Source: UBA1765 sp045629945
Lineage (GTDB): Bacteria > Fibrobacterota > Fibrobacteria > Fibrobacterales > Fibrobacteraceae
Reading direction: 5' to 3'
Assembly: GCA_045629945.1 (NCBI GenBank)
Contig: JAZQSE010000012.1
Coordinates: forward strand, 21,051 to 85,050
DNA length: 64,000 nucleotides
This document shows, piece by piece, positions 26,583 through 35,488 of the stretch. Each line of letters starts with the position of its first letter. Position 1 is the stretch's first letter. The notes beneath the pieces are model-generated. The model searched no databases and was not told where the DNA came from. It was given only the letters and a program-made list of their open reading frames with translations. The translations under genes and the position numbers were made by a program.

Positions 26583-27893
26583 ATGTTCAAATTAAAAGTT
26601 CACTTATCCAAAGGATTTTGTTTTTTTCTTGTTTTATTTCTTTTTAGTCATTCAATTGCCATAACAGAAACGGAAGTTTTAGAATGGTTTGATGATGGTT
26701 TAATTGAAACTATTGAACTCTATGATTTTTTAGAACTTCTTGAAAATGGTAACGACGAAGAAGCCGAAGCTTTAGCCTTTTCTTTAGGATTATCAGAAAA
26801 AGAAAAAAAGCCTAAGCGCACACCTAAAAAATTTCAAGGGACTTTTTCTGCAAGACTTTCTCTTGATTCTATTGGCAATATAATCAGCCACAAAGAAGAA
26901 TTGCTTTTAAAATATTCTGTATGGAAATTCCGAGGCGACAATTTTGGCCATTGGCTTTTAGCCTATCAAAAAGATAATTACGAAGCTCTTGGTGGCTATT
27001 TAAATGACTCCGACATCAAGTTTTTATTTCCTCTACAAACTATTCCTGGCTCTTGGATTGGGTTTCATAATTCCATTTTTTCTTTAGGTGGTTTACTTGG
27101 GACAAACCAATCTTACGCAGGAATGTTAAAACTTTGGAAATTGCGTTTTTGGATTCTGAATATGAAATCAGAAAACACACTTGCTTTTGATTTTTCTGAT
27201 AAAGAATTTTCTTTTGCCATATTACACACACTTGAACAGGAAAAAAAATTATTCCGTATGGAAACTAATTTTTGTGGCGGAGAATTTTACAAATGGAATT
27301 TACGTGGATTATTCTTTTTCCATCAAGATTCTTCAGAACAATATTGGTTAGACTTACCACAATCCGTAAAGAGCAGCAAACTCTGGACTTCACAAAGTCA
27401 AAATATTAATTTAAAGAATCTTTTTTTCTCTCTTGAAGAACGAATCCGAATTCCATTAGATTCTGGAAATGTTTTTTATGGGTTGAATTTTAAAGTCCAG
27501 AAGAAAAAAGGTTTTTTCCGTTTTTTAACGGCACTTGCATATAAAAATTCAAGTACAAAACAAAATCTTTTCACATTACGGACTGAACCTGCTTTTCTTT
27601 TTTCAGACCTTTTATTTTTTGGAAAACTCCAACACAATTTTTATAAAGAATGGCAACATATTCCAAAATTCAGTTTTGGATTTAAAACAGAAAACAATCA
27701 TTTTTTTCATTGCAAAATGGAATTCATTTTCCCAGAATACGGAGCATCAGACAAAAGGCCTTATCAGTTTAGAAATGAAGCAGGAATAAAAACAGAACAA
27801 ATGGCTATTCACCTTAAATTTAACTGGAAACGAACGCCTAAAAAAGAATGGTCCCCGAATCATTTTGGGTTAGAAGGGAAAATCTTTTTCTAG
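26583..27893 (+). CDS. Predicted outer-membrane protein of unknown function
   Basis: This 436-residue protein has a signal peptide (about 1-24, SHSIA) and then an acidic helical segment (ETEVLEWFDDGLIETIELYDFLELL, about 27-55 in total) and a KKPKRTPKK linker. That front part resembles the helix-hairpin-like start of some ComEA-related exported proteins. The remainder alternates aromatic and polar residues in many short strands and ends GLEGKIFF, as expected for a beta-barrel. Function unknown. The ATG at 26583 is preferred to an in-frame TTG six bases earlier; an AAAGGA site is upstream. The next gene, coaE, starts nine bases after the stop. Confidence 0.7.
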   Translation: MFKLKVHLSKGFCFFLVLFLFSHSIAITETEVLEWFDDGLIETIELYDFLELLENGNDEEAEALAFSLGLSEKEKKPKRTPKKFQGTFSARLSLDSIGNIISHKEELLLKYSVWKFRGDNFGHWLLAYQKDNYEALGGYLNDSDIKFLFPLQTIPGSWIGFHNSIFSLGGLLGTNQSYAGMLKLWKLRFWILNMKSENTLAFDFSDKEFSFAILHTLEQEKKLFRMETNFCGGEFYKWNLRGLFFFHQDSSEQYWLDLPQSVKSSKLWTSQSQNINLKNLFFSLEERIRIPLDSGNVFYGLNFKVQKKKGFFRFLTALAYKNSSTKQNLFTLRTEPAFLFSDLLFFGKLQHNFYKEWQHIPKFSFGFKTENNHFFHCKMEFIFPEYGASDKRPYQFRNEAGIKTEQMAIHLKFNWKRTPKKEWSPNHFGLEGKIFF

Positions 27894-27902
27894 TTTTTGC
27901 TT

Positions 27903-28514
27903 ATGCAAAAAATAGGCATTACAGGAATCATTGGTTCTGGCAAAAGCACTGTTGGAAAACTGCTTCAAGAAAGTGGTTACCCTGTATTAGATGCAGACAA
28001 AGCGGTTCATCATCTTTACGAAACGTCTTCTTTATTAAAACAAAAATTAGTGGATACATTTGGCGAAAGCATTTTAGAGTCTAACGCTGTTTCCCGCAAA
28101 AATCTGGCAACAATTGTTTTCAAAAACCAAAGCGCTTTAAAACAATTGGAAAACATCGTTTACCCTTTTTTAAAAAAAGAGATTATCGACTTTTTCAAAA
28201 CCTGTGAACAAAATAATCAAAAATTTGCTTTTCTTGAAGCCGCTTTACTCCATAAGATTCCTGAAATTCTCGAATCACTTGATAAAATATGGTTTATATC
28301 AGCACAAGAAAATGTTTTATTAGAACGCCTTGTTAAACGAGGACTTTCCTTTGATGACGCTGGTCACAGATTAAACCTTCAGAAAAAAAATCCAACCTTT
28401 GAAAATTCTGAATTTTTAACTGTTTGCAAAAAAAAATCATCCTGGGTAGAAGTCATTGAAAACGACAAAACACCAGATGATTTAAAAGAAAAAATTTCAA
28501 CTCTTTTAAAATAA
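27903..28514 (+). CDS. coaE: Dephospho-CoA kinase
   Basis: CoaE phosphorylates dephospho-CoA, the last step of coenzyme A synthesis. The 203-residue protein starts MQKIGITGIIGSGKST with the P-loop at 7-15, followed by LDADKAVH (substrate Asp), the HPL-like lid region replaced by VYPFLKK, and a C-terminal RLNLQK segment. The ATG follows a T-rich stretch with no Shine-Dalgarno, nine bases after the preceding stop. Confidence 0.9.
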   Translation: MQKIGITGIIGSGKSTVGKLLQESGYPVLDADKAVHHLYETSSLLKQKLVDTFGESILESNAVSRKNLATIVFKNQSALKQLENIVYPFLKKEIIDFFKTCEQNNQKFAFLEAALLHKIPEILESLDKIWFISAQENVLLERLVKRGLSFDDAGHRLNLQKKNPTFENSEFLTVCKKKSSWVEVIENDKTPDDLKEKISTLLK

Positions 28515-28519
28515 ACTTT

Positions 28520-29827
28520 TTACTGCAATTTCCGGATACGAACAAGAACCTCTGAATCTCCTGCTTTTTGTGGAGCCACAGCAGCAGTTTCTGTCAAAGA
28601 TTCCCGAATAGCTTTTGCTTGACTTTTCAAGCGAGCAAGACGTTCGCCTTCTAATTTTGGTGTTGCAATCATTGTTTTTTTAGAAGGGTTTATCCAACGG
28701 CCTTTTTCATCTTTAAATCCAAAATGCAAATGCGGACCCGTGCTTCTACCAGTATTTCCAACTCGACCAATAACTTGTCTTGCATTAACATGAGCCCCTT
28801 GTGAAACAGCTCTTGTATGTAAATGCAAATACCAGCTAGAAGAACCATCTCTATGTCTAATTGATATTTTATTTCCACTTAGATTATCATAACCGGAAAG
28901 CGTAACCACTCCTTCTGCAACAGCATAAACCGGTGTTCCTGTCGGACTACCATAATCAATCCCGTGATGCACTTTTCTTTGACCTGTAATCGGGTGGATT
29001 CTTGAGCCATAAGCACTTGTTACGTGCAACCTGTCTAATGGGTAACGCAAACCATCAAAGACAAGAGCTTCTCCCGTTTCTGTATAATGCGCATTAAATG
29101 AACTTTTCGGGTCCGGATCTTCATAACGGAATGCTTCGTGGTGGCCAACTGTTTTACCATCAAATTCAGCATAAAGTACTTTACCGCTAATCCAAATAGA
29201 ATCTTCAAAGAAATTTTCTTCTAATAAAATCCTGAATTTATCTCCAGGTTGTGCTAATTGAAAAGCCACTTTGCATTGTAACACTCCACTTACCACACCA
29301 ACCATGTGTTTTGGAATACCAACACTTCGCAATGTTCCGTCTAATGTAGAGCCCTCTGCTAAACTGCCTTCAAATATGGAATGTTTACGAACTATCGTTT
29401 TCTCTGGCCTATTGTAAACGAAACCAGAATCTGTTTTAAAAAGCAAATGAATTGTTGCTGGGTTTTCTTCATATCGGAAAACTTTAACCTTTTTATTTCC
29501 ATCTAACAACGCATGGAACTTCTGGCCAACCCGCATTTTTGAAAGTTCCACACTATCTTGAATAGACAAAACAATCAAACGACGTTCTTCTTCTGAAAGT
29601 CCCATTCGTTCAAGAACTTGGAAAAGTCCATTCCCTGCTTTAACCGTATCAGAAACTAAAGTTAAATCAGAAGATTTTTCAAGTTCACTTTGCCTTTTTG
29701 ACAAAGAATCTTTTTGAGAAATTAATTGACGTTGTTCTTCTTGCAAGGCTTTGATTTTTTCATCTTCACCACAGCCTAAAAGAACAACTAAAACAGAAAC
29801 GATATAAAACAAAAAAATTCTTTTCAT
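28520..29827 (-). CDS. M23 metallopeptidase lipoprotein
   Basis: This is a 435-residue murein hydrolase-like lipoprotein. The lipobox LLGC puts the modified cysteine at 19. A coiled coil (about 24-52) and an OapA/LysM-like middle (60-240) follow. The LytM/M23 zinc site is complete: His287 and Asp291 in HHGIDYG, His335 in YLHLH, and His366/His368 in GPHLHFG. This class cuts peptidoglycan cross-links or activates amidases during growth and division. The ATG at 29827 is chosen over a TTG one codon earlier. It converges on coaE. Confidence 0.9.
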   Translation of the reverse strand: MKRIFLFYIVSVLVVLLGCGEDEKIKALQEEQRQLISQKDSLSKRQSELEKSSDLTLVSDTVKAGNGLFQVLERMGLSEEERRLIVLSIQDSVELSKMRVGQKFHALLDGNKKVKVFRYEENPATIHLLFKTDSGFVYNRPEKTIVRKHSIFEGSLAEGSTLDGTLRSVGIPKHMVGVVSGVLQCKVAFQLAQPGDKFRILLEENFFEDSIWISGKVLYAEFDGKTVGHHEAFRYEDPDPKSSFNAHYTETGEALVFDGLRYPLDRLHVTSAYGSRIHPITGQRKVHHGIDYGSPTGTPVYAVAEGVVTLSGYDNLSGNKISIRHRDGSSSWYLHLHTRAVSQGAHVNARQVIGRVGNTGRSTGPHLHFGFKDEKGRWINPSKKTMIATPKLEGERLARLKSQAKAIRESLTETAAVAPQKAGDSEVLVRIRKLQ

Positions 29828-29849
29828 CAAAAACTCAAACTTTAAAATT

Positions 29850-29885
29850 CAAAAAAAAAGAAAGGGAGCCCTATTGTGGACTCCC
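29850..29885 (-). terminator. Terminator of the FKBP gene
   Basis: An eight-base-pair stem (29864-29871 with 29878-29885) includes one G-U pair only in the minus-strand RNA, and is followed on that strand by a T-rich tail. The wobble shows it serves the minus-strand gene. Confidence 0.75.
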
Positions 29886-29900
29886 CTTTTTTATCACTTC

Positions 29901-30647
29901 TTATTTTTTAGGAGCTTCCGGAGCCTTTATTTCCAAAAGTTCCATTTCAAATACGAGCAAGCTATTTGCTGGAATGGTTGGCATTTTACGAGCGCCATAA
30001 CCGAGTTCGCTAGGAATCCAAGCCTGAACTTTTGAACCAACTTTCATAAGTTTGAGCATTTCTGTCCAACCTGGGATAACTGCTTTAACAGGGAATTCCA
30101 TTGGTTTACCGCGATCAATGCTGCTATCAAATTTCTTGCCGTCTAAAAGAGTACCGGTGTAATGAACAGAAACAATAGAAGAATCTGTCGGGATAGCACC
30201 AGAGCCTTCCTTAATTACTTTATACTGCAAACCAGAAGCAGTTGTTACAACGCCTTCTGCAGTTTTATTTGTTTCAAGGAATGCTTTTTGTGCTGAAAGA
30301 GCTTGTTCTGCGGCAATGCTATCTTTTTTCGCACGTTCTGCTTGAGCTTTTTGAGAAAGTTCATTCAAAGTAACGAAAATCATAGAATCGTTCATAAGAT
30401 ATTTTGCACTATCTTTATTGAAACGTTCTTTAAAACCTTGAATAAAAACATCCAAATCAACATCAAGAGAATCTCTTGCAATAAGTTGAGCTTCTGCCTG
30501 AACGCCAAAATGAGAACCAAGAGCATAGCTAAAACGGTCTTTTTCTGTATCAAGGCTAGATTTGGTTTTTGCTTGGCCAACAGGTTCGAGGCAAGCAGTG
30601 AGAGCTAAAGAAAGAATGCCTGCAACGGCGATAGTTTTCAATTGCAT
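29901..30647 (-). CDS. FKBP-type peptidyl-prolyl isomerase lipoprotein
   Basis: This envelope folding factor is like FkpA/Mip. The 248-residue protein has a lipobox LTAC (Cys19), an FKBP N-terminal dimerisation region (about 35-130, with FSYALG and FIQGFKERF), and an FKBP domain (about 140-242) with VHYTGTLLDGKKFDSS, a W-containing VIPGWTEML and IPANSLLVFEMELL. AAGGA ribosome site before the ATG. The gene is alone in its transcript, divergent from the helicase. Confidence 0.92.
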   Translation of the reverse strand: MQLKTIAVAGILSLALTACLEPVGQAKTKSSLDTEKDRFSYALGSHFGVQAEAQLIARDSLDVDLDVFIQGFKERFNKDSAKYLMNDSMIFVTLNELSQKAQAERAKKDSIAAEQALSAQKAFLETNKTAEGVVTTASGLQYKVIKEGSGAIPTDSSIVSVHYTGTLLDGKKFDSSIDRGKPMEFPVKAVIPGWTEMLKLMKVGSKVQAWIPSELGYGARKMPTIPANSLLVFEMELLEIKAPEAPKK

Positions 30648-30767
30648 AGGAATCCTTATTTAAAAGTTAAACTGCGTTTAAAATAGAAAAATCCTATTTC
30701 TTTTTGTACTCTTTTTTTAAGAAAACGCTTTTCTTTCCCCTACTAGAACTTGTTATTTTTTGCATTC

Positions 30768-33326
30768 ATGGCAGATCAATCCTTATTAAAGCAAAAAATT
30801 GATTCCGTTAAAGCAGGAGAAGACATTTTAACGGCCTTTCTATCTTGGGTTGAATCAAAAGGCGTTTCTCTTTACCCGGCTCAAGAAGAAGCTATTCTAG
30901 AATTATTTTCTGGGAAAAATGTCTTTTTAAACACCCCGACAGGTAGCGGAAAATCCCTTGTTGCTTTAGCCCTTCATTTTGAAAGTTTGGTTTTTGGCAG
31001 ACGCTCTGTTTACACATGCCCGATCAAAGCCTTAGTCAATGAAAAATGGATGGCTTTATGTAAAGAATTCGGGCCTGAAAATGTCGGTCTTTCTACAGGA
31101 GATGCAACAGTCAACCACAATGCTCCTATTCTTTGCTGTACCGCTGAAATTCTTTCTAACATGGCTTTAGCAGAAGGTGCCTCTTTAAACATCACTGATA
31201 TAGTCATGGATGAATTCCATTACTATTCAGATAAAGAACGTGGTGTAGCTTGGCAAGTCCCATTATTAACTTTATCAAACGCAAGATTCTTATTAATGTC
31301 AGCCACTGTCGGCAATACTACTTTTTTTGAAAAAGAAATGACAAGAATTTCTGGGCGGGAAAGCATAACGATTCGTTCTACAGAAAGGCCTGTCCCATTA
31401 GAATTTTCTTATTCAGAAACAGACTTACCAAGCCAGGTTCAACGCTTATTACAAGAAGGCAAAGCTCCTGTTTATGTTGTTCATTTTTCACAAAACGAAG
31501 CGTCTCAAAGTGCACAAAATTTAAGTTGCCTTGAAATCTGTAATAAAGAAGAACGCGCTCTCATCGCAAAAGAAATAGAAAATTTCCGTTTTTCAAGCCC
31601 TTATGGCCCAGACATAAAAAGATGGCTTCGCCTAGGAATTGGTTTACACCATGCAGGCCTTTTACCCAAATACAGAATCCTTGTTGAAAAACTAGCTCAA
31701 AAAGGTTTACTTAAAATAATTTGCGGAACAGACACTCTCGGCGTCGGAGTAAATGTTCCAATCAGAACCGTTTTATTCACAAAACTCTGCAAATACAGTG
31801 GCGACAAAACAGCCATTTTATCAGTTCGTGATTTTCACCAAATCGCCGGGCGTGCCGGGAGAAAAGGTTTTGACAATATCGGTTATGTAGTCGCGCAAGC
31901 TCCAGAGCATGTCATAGAAAACAAAAAACTTGCAGCCAAATCACTAAAAACAGGTAAACGCTTTGCCAAAAAACAACCGCCAGAAAAAGGCTTTGTGCCG
32001 TGGGACAATTCAACCTTTGAACGATTAATTCACTCCGAACCGGAACCTTTAAAATCCAGTTTTCAAGTAACGCATGGCATGTTACTCAATGTTCTTTCTC
32101 GAAAAGAAGATGGCTGCATTGCCATGAAACACTTGATCCGTGATTGTCACGAAGACAAAAGTGCCAAACTTTCTTTAAGGAAGCGAGCCTTCCAACTTTT
32201 CCGTTCACTTGTTGAAAAAAAGATTATTGAATTTTGCAAACCAGAGTTCCCTGGGCTTGCAAAAGTACAAGTCAATTTGGACTTGCAAGATGACTTTTCA
32301 ATGAACCAACCCTTATCCCTTTACTTAATTGACACATTACAAAAGCTAGACAAAGAATCTCCTGATTACGCCTTGAATGTTTTGTCTTTAGCAGAATCTA
32401 TTGTAGAAAATCCAGACCTCATTTTACGCAAACAATTAGACAAATTAAAAACAGAAGTTTTAAACGAATTAAAAGCCGAAGGCGTTGAATTTGACAGGCG
32501 AATGGAAATACTTGAAAATTTGGAATACCCAAAACCACTTCGAGATTTCATTTATGACACATACAATGCCTTTGCAGAAATTCACCCTTGGGTTGATTCC
32601 AATGTAAACCCTAAATCCGTTGTAAGAGAAATGTTTGAAAACTTTTCCACATTTTCTTCTTATGTAAAGCAATATAGCTTACAACGCTCAGAAGCCATTC
32701 TCTTACGCCATATCAACGCCACCTACAAAGTCCTTTCTCAAACCGTCCCCGACTCTTATAAAAACGAGCCCCTATTAGAAATGGAAAATTACTTAGGTGA
32801 AATGATCCAACGAATTGATTCTAGTTTATGGGAAGAATGGGAACGCTTAAAAAATCCGGAGTTCCAATTAAATCAAAAAGAAGAACAAGCATTCAGTGGA
32901 ACTTTACCCGTAGATATAACCGCAGACAAAAAACGATTCCTTGGGCTTTGTCGCATACGCCTATTTGAATGGCTTACCCTTATTTCAAGAAAACAATACA
33001 GCGACGCTTTAGATTTACTTGCAGACGATTTAGCAGAAGGCATGCTTTTAACAGACAAAGAAGGAGCCCCTTGGACAGAGCGACGACTAGAAGAAATTTT
33101 TAACACTTATGAAAGTACTCACGGAAAATTCAGATTAGACGCAGAAGGGCGAGCCTTACCTTATACAATATCTAGAGAAGAAAACAACTTCTTATACATT
33201 GAACAAATGCTTCAAGATACTGAAAATTTAAACGACTGGAGTATTTGTTTCTGCATACCTTTAGAAGAATCCAAAAAAGCCTCTGCTGCTTTGATTTATC
33301 TAGAAAGCATCGGTGAATCTTTATAA
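30768..33326 (+). CDS. DEAD/DEAH-box helicase, DUF3516 type
   Basis: This 852-residue superfamily 2 helicase is related to Ski2-like RNA helicases. Motif I is TPTGSGKS (56-63), motif II DEFH (148-151), motif III SAT (178-180), and motif VI QIAGRAGRKG is near 358-367. The C-terminal half is an alpha-helical DUF3516-like domain, a combination described in actinobacteria and some anaerobes. Its role is probably RNA or ribosome-linked unwinding; the exact substrate is unknown. The ATG at 30768 lies five bases after TTTTTTG with no ribosome site. The next gene, lpxK, follows after 10 bp. Confidence 0.85.
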   Translation: MADQSLLKQKIDSVKAGEDILTAFLSWVESKGVSLYPAQEEAILELFSGKNVFLNTPTGSGKSLVALALHFESLVFGRRSVYTCPIKALVNEKWMALCKEFGPENVGLSTGDATVNHNAPILCCTAEILSNMALAEGASLNITDIVMDEFHYYSDKERGVAWQVPLLTLSNARFLLMSATVGNTTFFEKEMTRISGRESITIRSTERPVPLEFSYSETDLPSQVQRLLQEGKAPVYVVHFSQNEASQSAQNLSCLEICNKEERALIAKEIENFRFSSPYGPDIKRWLRLGIGLHHAGLLPKYRILVEKLAQKGLLKIICGTDTLGVGVNVPIRTVLFTKLCKYSGDKTAILSVRDFHQIAGRAGRKGFDNIGYVVAQAPEHVIENKKLAAKSLKTGKRFAKKQPPEKGFVPWDNSTFERLIHSEPEPLKSSFQVTHGMLLNVLSRKEDGCIAMKHLIRDCHEDKSAKLSLRKRAFQLFRSLVEKKIIEFCKPEFPGLAKVQVNLDLQDDFSMNQPLSLYLIDTLQKLDKESPDYALNVLSLAESIVENPDLILRKQLDKLKTEVLNELKAEGVEFDRRMEILENLEYPKPLRDFIYDTYNAFAEIHPWVDSNVNPKSVVREMFENFSTFSSYVKQYSLQRSEAILLRHINATYKVLSQTVPDSYKNEPLLEMENYLGEMIQRIDSSLWEEWERLKNPEFQLNQKEEQAFSGTLPVDITADKKRFLGLCRIRLFEWLTLISRKQYSDALDLLADDLAEGMLLTDKEGAPWTERRLEEIFNTYESTHGKFRLDAEGRALPYTISREENNFLYIEQMLQDTENLNDWSICFCIPLEESKKASAALIYLESIGESL

Positions 33327-33336
33327 GTTTAACTCA

Positions 33337-34194
33337 ATGAAATTATTACTCGCTTACATTTTCCGTTTCTTTTACAACATCGATAAATGGACTCGTCTAC
33401 GCAAAAAGAGTCCTTTAAAAAAATCACGCCTATGGGTCATCGGAAGTGTTCGCATCGGAGGCGCCGGCAAAACTCCTATCACTCTTAAACTCGCTAGTCT
33501 CCTACAAAAAAACAACTTCTCCGTTGCCGTTTTATTGCACATTTCCGCACAAGACGAAGCTAAATTATTCAAAAAGAAAAACAAATCTCTCGCCATATTC
33601 CTCACAAGCAATCGAAGCAAAACCGCTTTAAAACTAGACGGAAAATATGATTACATCTTATGCGATGACGGCTTTGAAGACAAAAGACTTTTGCCCGATA
33701 AAAAAATCTTCTTGGACTTCGGCGAAAAAGCAAATTCCATAAAAGACTTATTCCCACATGGTAATTGTCGCAGTTTAAAAAAAGACCACAACGACATCAC
33801 AAACACATGGACTTGCTCTGGAAAAAATCCTGACTGCAAATTCTCAATTGAAAAAATAATCTCTTCTAAAGACTATTTTGAAAGCAAACAAAACGCTCCA
33901 ATTGCCCACTTACAAAACGCATCAATTGCCTGTGCCATCGGCGACCCAAAACGATTTGAGCAAGACATAAAAAATTGCAAAGTACAAATAGCACAAAAAT
34001 ATTTCTTCCGAGACCACTCTAGAAATTTTGAACAAAAAATTGAAAAAATCCTCCACCAAGACACGCCTCTAATCATCACCGAAAAAGACGCCATGCGCAT
34101 ACAAACGCACAAGCAAAACAAAAATCTTTTTATTGCCTGCCAAAAAACAGAACTCGCCGCCAGCATTTTAAAACCTCTTTTTACGGAAAGGTGA
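33337..34194 (+). CDS. lpxK: Tetraacyldisaccharide 4'-kinase
   Basis: LpxK phosphorylates the lipid A precursor at the 4' position on the inner membrane. The 285-residue protein starts with an amphipathic/membrane helix. It then shows the modified P-loop GSVRIGGAGKTP (36-47), the ILCDDGFEDKRL strand (DDGFQ in most members) and IITEKDAMRI near the C-terminus. It is about 30-40 residues shorter than most LpxK proteins. The ATG at 33337 is preferred to a GTG within the helicase gene. Its presence shows a lipid A outer membrane. Confidence 0.85.
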   Translation: MKLLLAYIFRFFYNIDKWTRLRKKSPLKKSRLWVIGSVRIGGAGKTPITLKLASLLQKNNFSVAVLLHISAQDEAKLFKKKNKSLAIFLTSNRSKTALKLDGKYDYILCDDGFEDKRLLPDKKIFLDFGEKANSIKDLFPHGNCRSLKKDHNDITNTWTCSGKNPDCKFSIEKIISSKDYFESKQNAPIAHLQNASIACAIGDPKRFEQDIKNCKVQIAQKYFFRDHSRNFEQKIEKILHQDTPLIITEKDAMRIQTHKQNKNLFIACQKTELAASILKPLFTER

Positions 34195-34276
34195 TTCGAA
34201 ATAAATTTCGAATCGTCGACAAACCTTTTTCTTGCAAAAAAACACCAGCCATTCCTTCTTATTTTGCAAACTCACA

Positions 34277-34455
34277 CTTGCTTGCAGTTCTTACCTGAGA
34301 ACCTTGTCATTGCGAGACGTGTAGAATACACGGCGTGGCAATCTCATCGCCAACGACTTGTCCACGGTTCTTGTCATTGCGAACCCAAACAAGATTTTCC
34401 GCGAAGCCTAAATGTGAGCCTGCCACGAGCCACACTTGTGGCGTGGTGGAAGCAA
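34277..34455. repeat. Intergenic palindromic repeat block, copy 1 (179 bp)
   Basis: Nearly identical to 34516-34694 (constant offset 239). It contains TGTCATTGCGA twice and a GCAATC-type partner, plus nested palindromes (GTGTA/TACAC; GCCACA/TGTGGC). The type resembles the dispersed CATTGCGA...GCAATC elements of many bacteria. No gene is present. Confidence 0.85.
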
Positions 34456-34515
34456 CCTCCTTGCTAACAGATGGCCACGTCGTCTTAAAAGACTCCTCGC
34501 CATGACAACCCTACT

Positions 34516-34694
34516 CTTGCTCGCAGTTCTTGCCTGAGAACCTTGTCATTGCGAGACGTGTAGAATACACGACGTGGCAATCTCATCGCCAACGACTTGT
34601 CCACGGTTCTTGTCATTGCGAACCCAAACAAAATTTTCCGCGAAGCCTAAATGTGAGCCTGCCACGAGCCACACTTGTGGCGTGGTGGAAGCAA
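34516..34694. repeat. Intergenic palindromic repeat block, copy 2 (179 bp)
   Basis: The second copy, differing from the first at a handful of bases. Reading frames that cross both copies are by-products of the repeat. Confidence 0.85.
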
Positions 34695-34885
34695 TCTCTT
34701 CACAAGCAACACTTGTTTTTGGATTACTTCGCTACGCTCGTAATGACAAAAACCAGGATCGCCGCACTGCGTTCGCGATGACAACCCTACACTTGCTCGC
34801 CCTTCTTGCCACAAATTTTTTGCCCGAGTTTTCTGTCATTACATATTCAAAACGGAGCGAAGTAATGACAAGCTTTTTCCAAATC
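34695..34885. repeat. Degenerate repeat units after the two blocks
   Basis: Three shorter units of the same class are visible: an inverted one around 34727-34748 (TTACTTCGCTACGCTCGTAA), one at about 34755-34785 (GCGTTCGCGATGAC), and one at about 34840-34870 (GTCATTAC...GTAATGAC). With the two blocks they fill most of the 887-bp spacer between lpxK and hsp20. Confidence 0.65.
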
Positions 34886-35008
34886 GAAACAGATTTTCAC
34901 TCCTTTTGAAACAATTTTTGTTCTCTTTCTAAACTCGGCAAATGCATACATAAAAATTTTTCACATTTCTTCTTGCAACAGTTTTTCTCAAAACAAAATT
35001 TCCTTTTT

Positions 35009-35023
35009 TGGCACACCATTTGC
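35009..35023 (+). promoter_or_regulatory. Sigma-54 promoter of the Hsp20 gene
   Basis: The sequence TGGCAC-N5-TTGC matches the -24/-12 consensus for RpoN. The invariant GG and GC are exactly ten bases apart. It lies 57 bases before the hsp20 ATG, leaving a leader of about 45 bases with an AAGGAG ribosome site. A sigma-54 activator gene is 3.5 kb away (38508). Confidence 0.8.
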
Positions 35024-35080
35024 TTAAAAGAAAGCAAAAAGAAACCATAGGCTTAAAGCCTAAAAATAAGGAGATACATT

Positions 35081-35452
35081 ATGACAACAACACAAATTTT
35101 TCCAACGCCTTTCTTTCAGTTGAAAGATTTTCTGAATCCGTTTGGAGCAGAAAACACGCAAAATAAAAACGTGCCTGTTTCTTCTATCAACGAAAAAGAA
35201 AACGGCTATGAAGTAGAAGTTGAACTTCCTGGCGTTCGTAAAGAAAACATTGAAATCAGCATAGAAAAGAATTTGCTTTCTGTTTCTGCTACTCGCAAAA
35301 AAGGCGAAATGGAACTTTCTTATAAACGCGATTTCAGAATTTCTGACGAAATCGATTCCAATGAAATAAAAGCTTCTTTTGAAAACGGATTGCTCGTTCT
35401 TAAGCTTTCAAAAAAGAAACAAACAGAAGCTAAGAAAATCGAAATCCTTTAA
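35081..35452 (+). CDS. Small heat-shock protein (Hsp20/alpha-crystallin)
   Basis: This holdase chaperone binds unfolding proteins. The 123-residue protein has a short N-terminal arm, an alpha-crystallin domain (about 30-115) with VEVELPGVRKENIEI, the A-x-x-x-NGLL strand (ASFENGLLVL), and a C-terminal KIEIL tail like the I-x-I anchor. A strong AAGGAG site precedes the ATG, and a terminator follows. Most bacterial copies are under sigma-32 or HrcA; here the visible promoter is sigma-54 type and I see no CIRCE element. Confidence 0.93.
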   Translation: MTTTQIFPTPFFQLKDFLNPFGAENTQNKNVPVSSINEKENGYEVEVELPGVRKENIEISIEKNLLSVSATRKKGEMELSYKRDFRISDEIDSNEIKASFENGLLVLKLSKKKQTEAKKIEIL

Positions 35453-35463
35453 AAAATAAAATC

Positions 35464-35488
35464 CCAGGGTTTATGCCCTGGTATTTTA
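35464..35488. terminator. Terminator between hsp20 and the TolC-family gene
   Basis: A CCAGGG/CCCTGG stem with a six-base loop is flanked by A-rich and T-rich sequence, and can act in both directions. Confidence 0.75.

Noticed and set aside
34264..34909. Several plus-strand reading frames between lpxK and hsp20
   Set aside because: They lie in the intergenic repeats; two copies give the same peptide because the DNA is duplicated, and none has a ribosome site or domain.
35000..35080. CIRCE/HrcA operator before hsp20
   Set aside because: The nine-base inverted repeat with nine-base spacing is absent; only the sigma-54 motif is clear.
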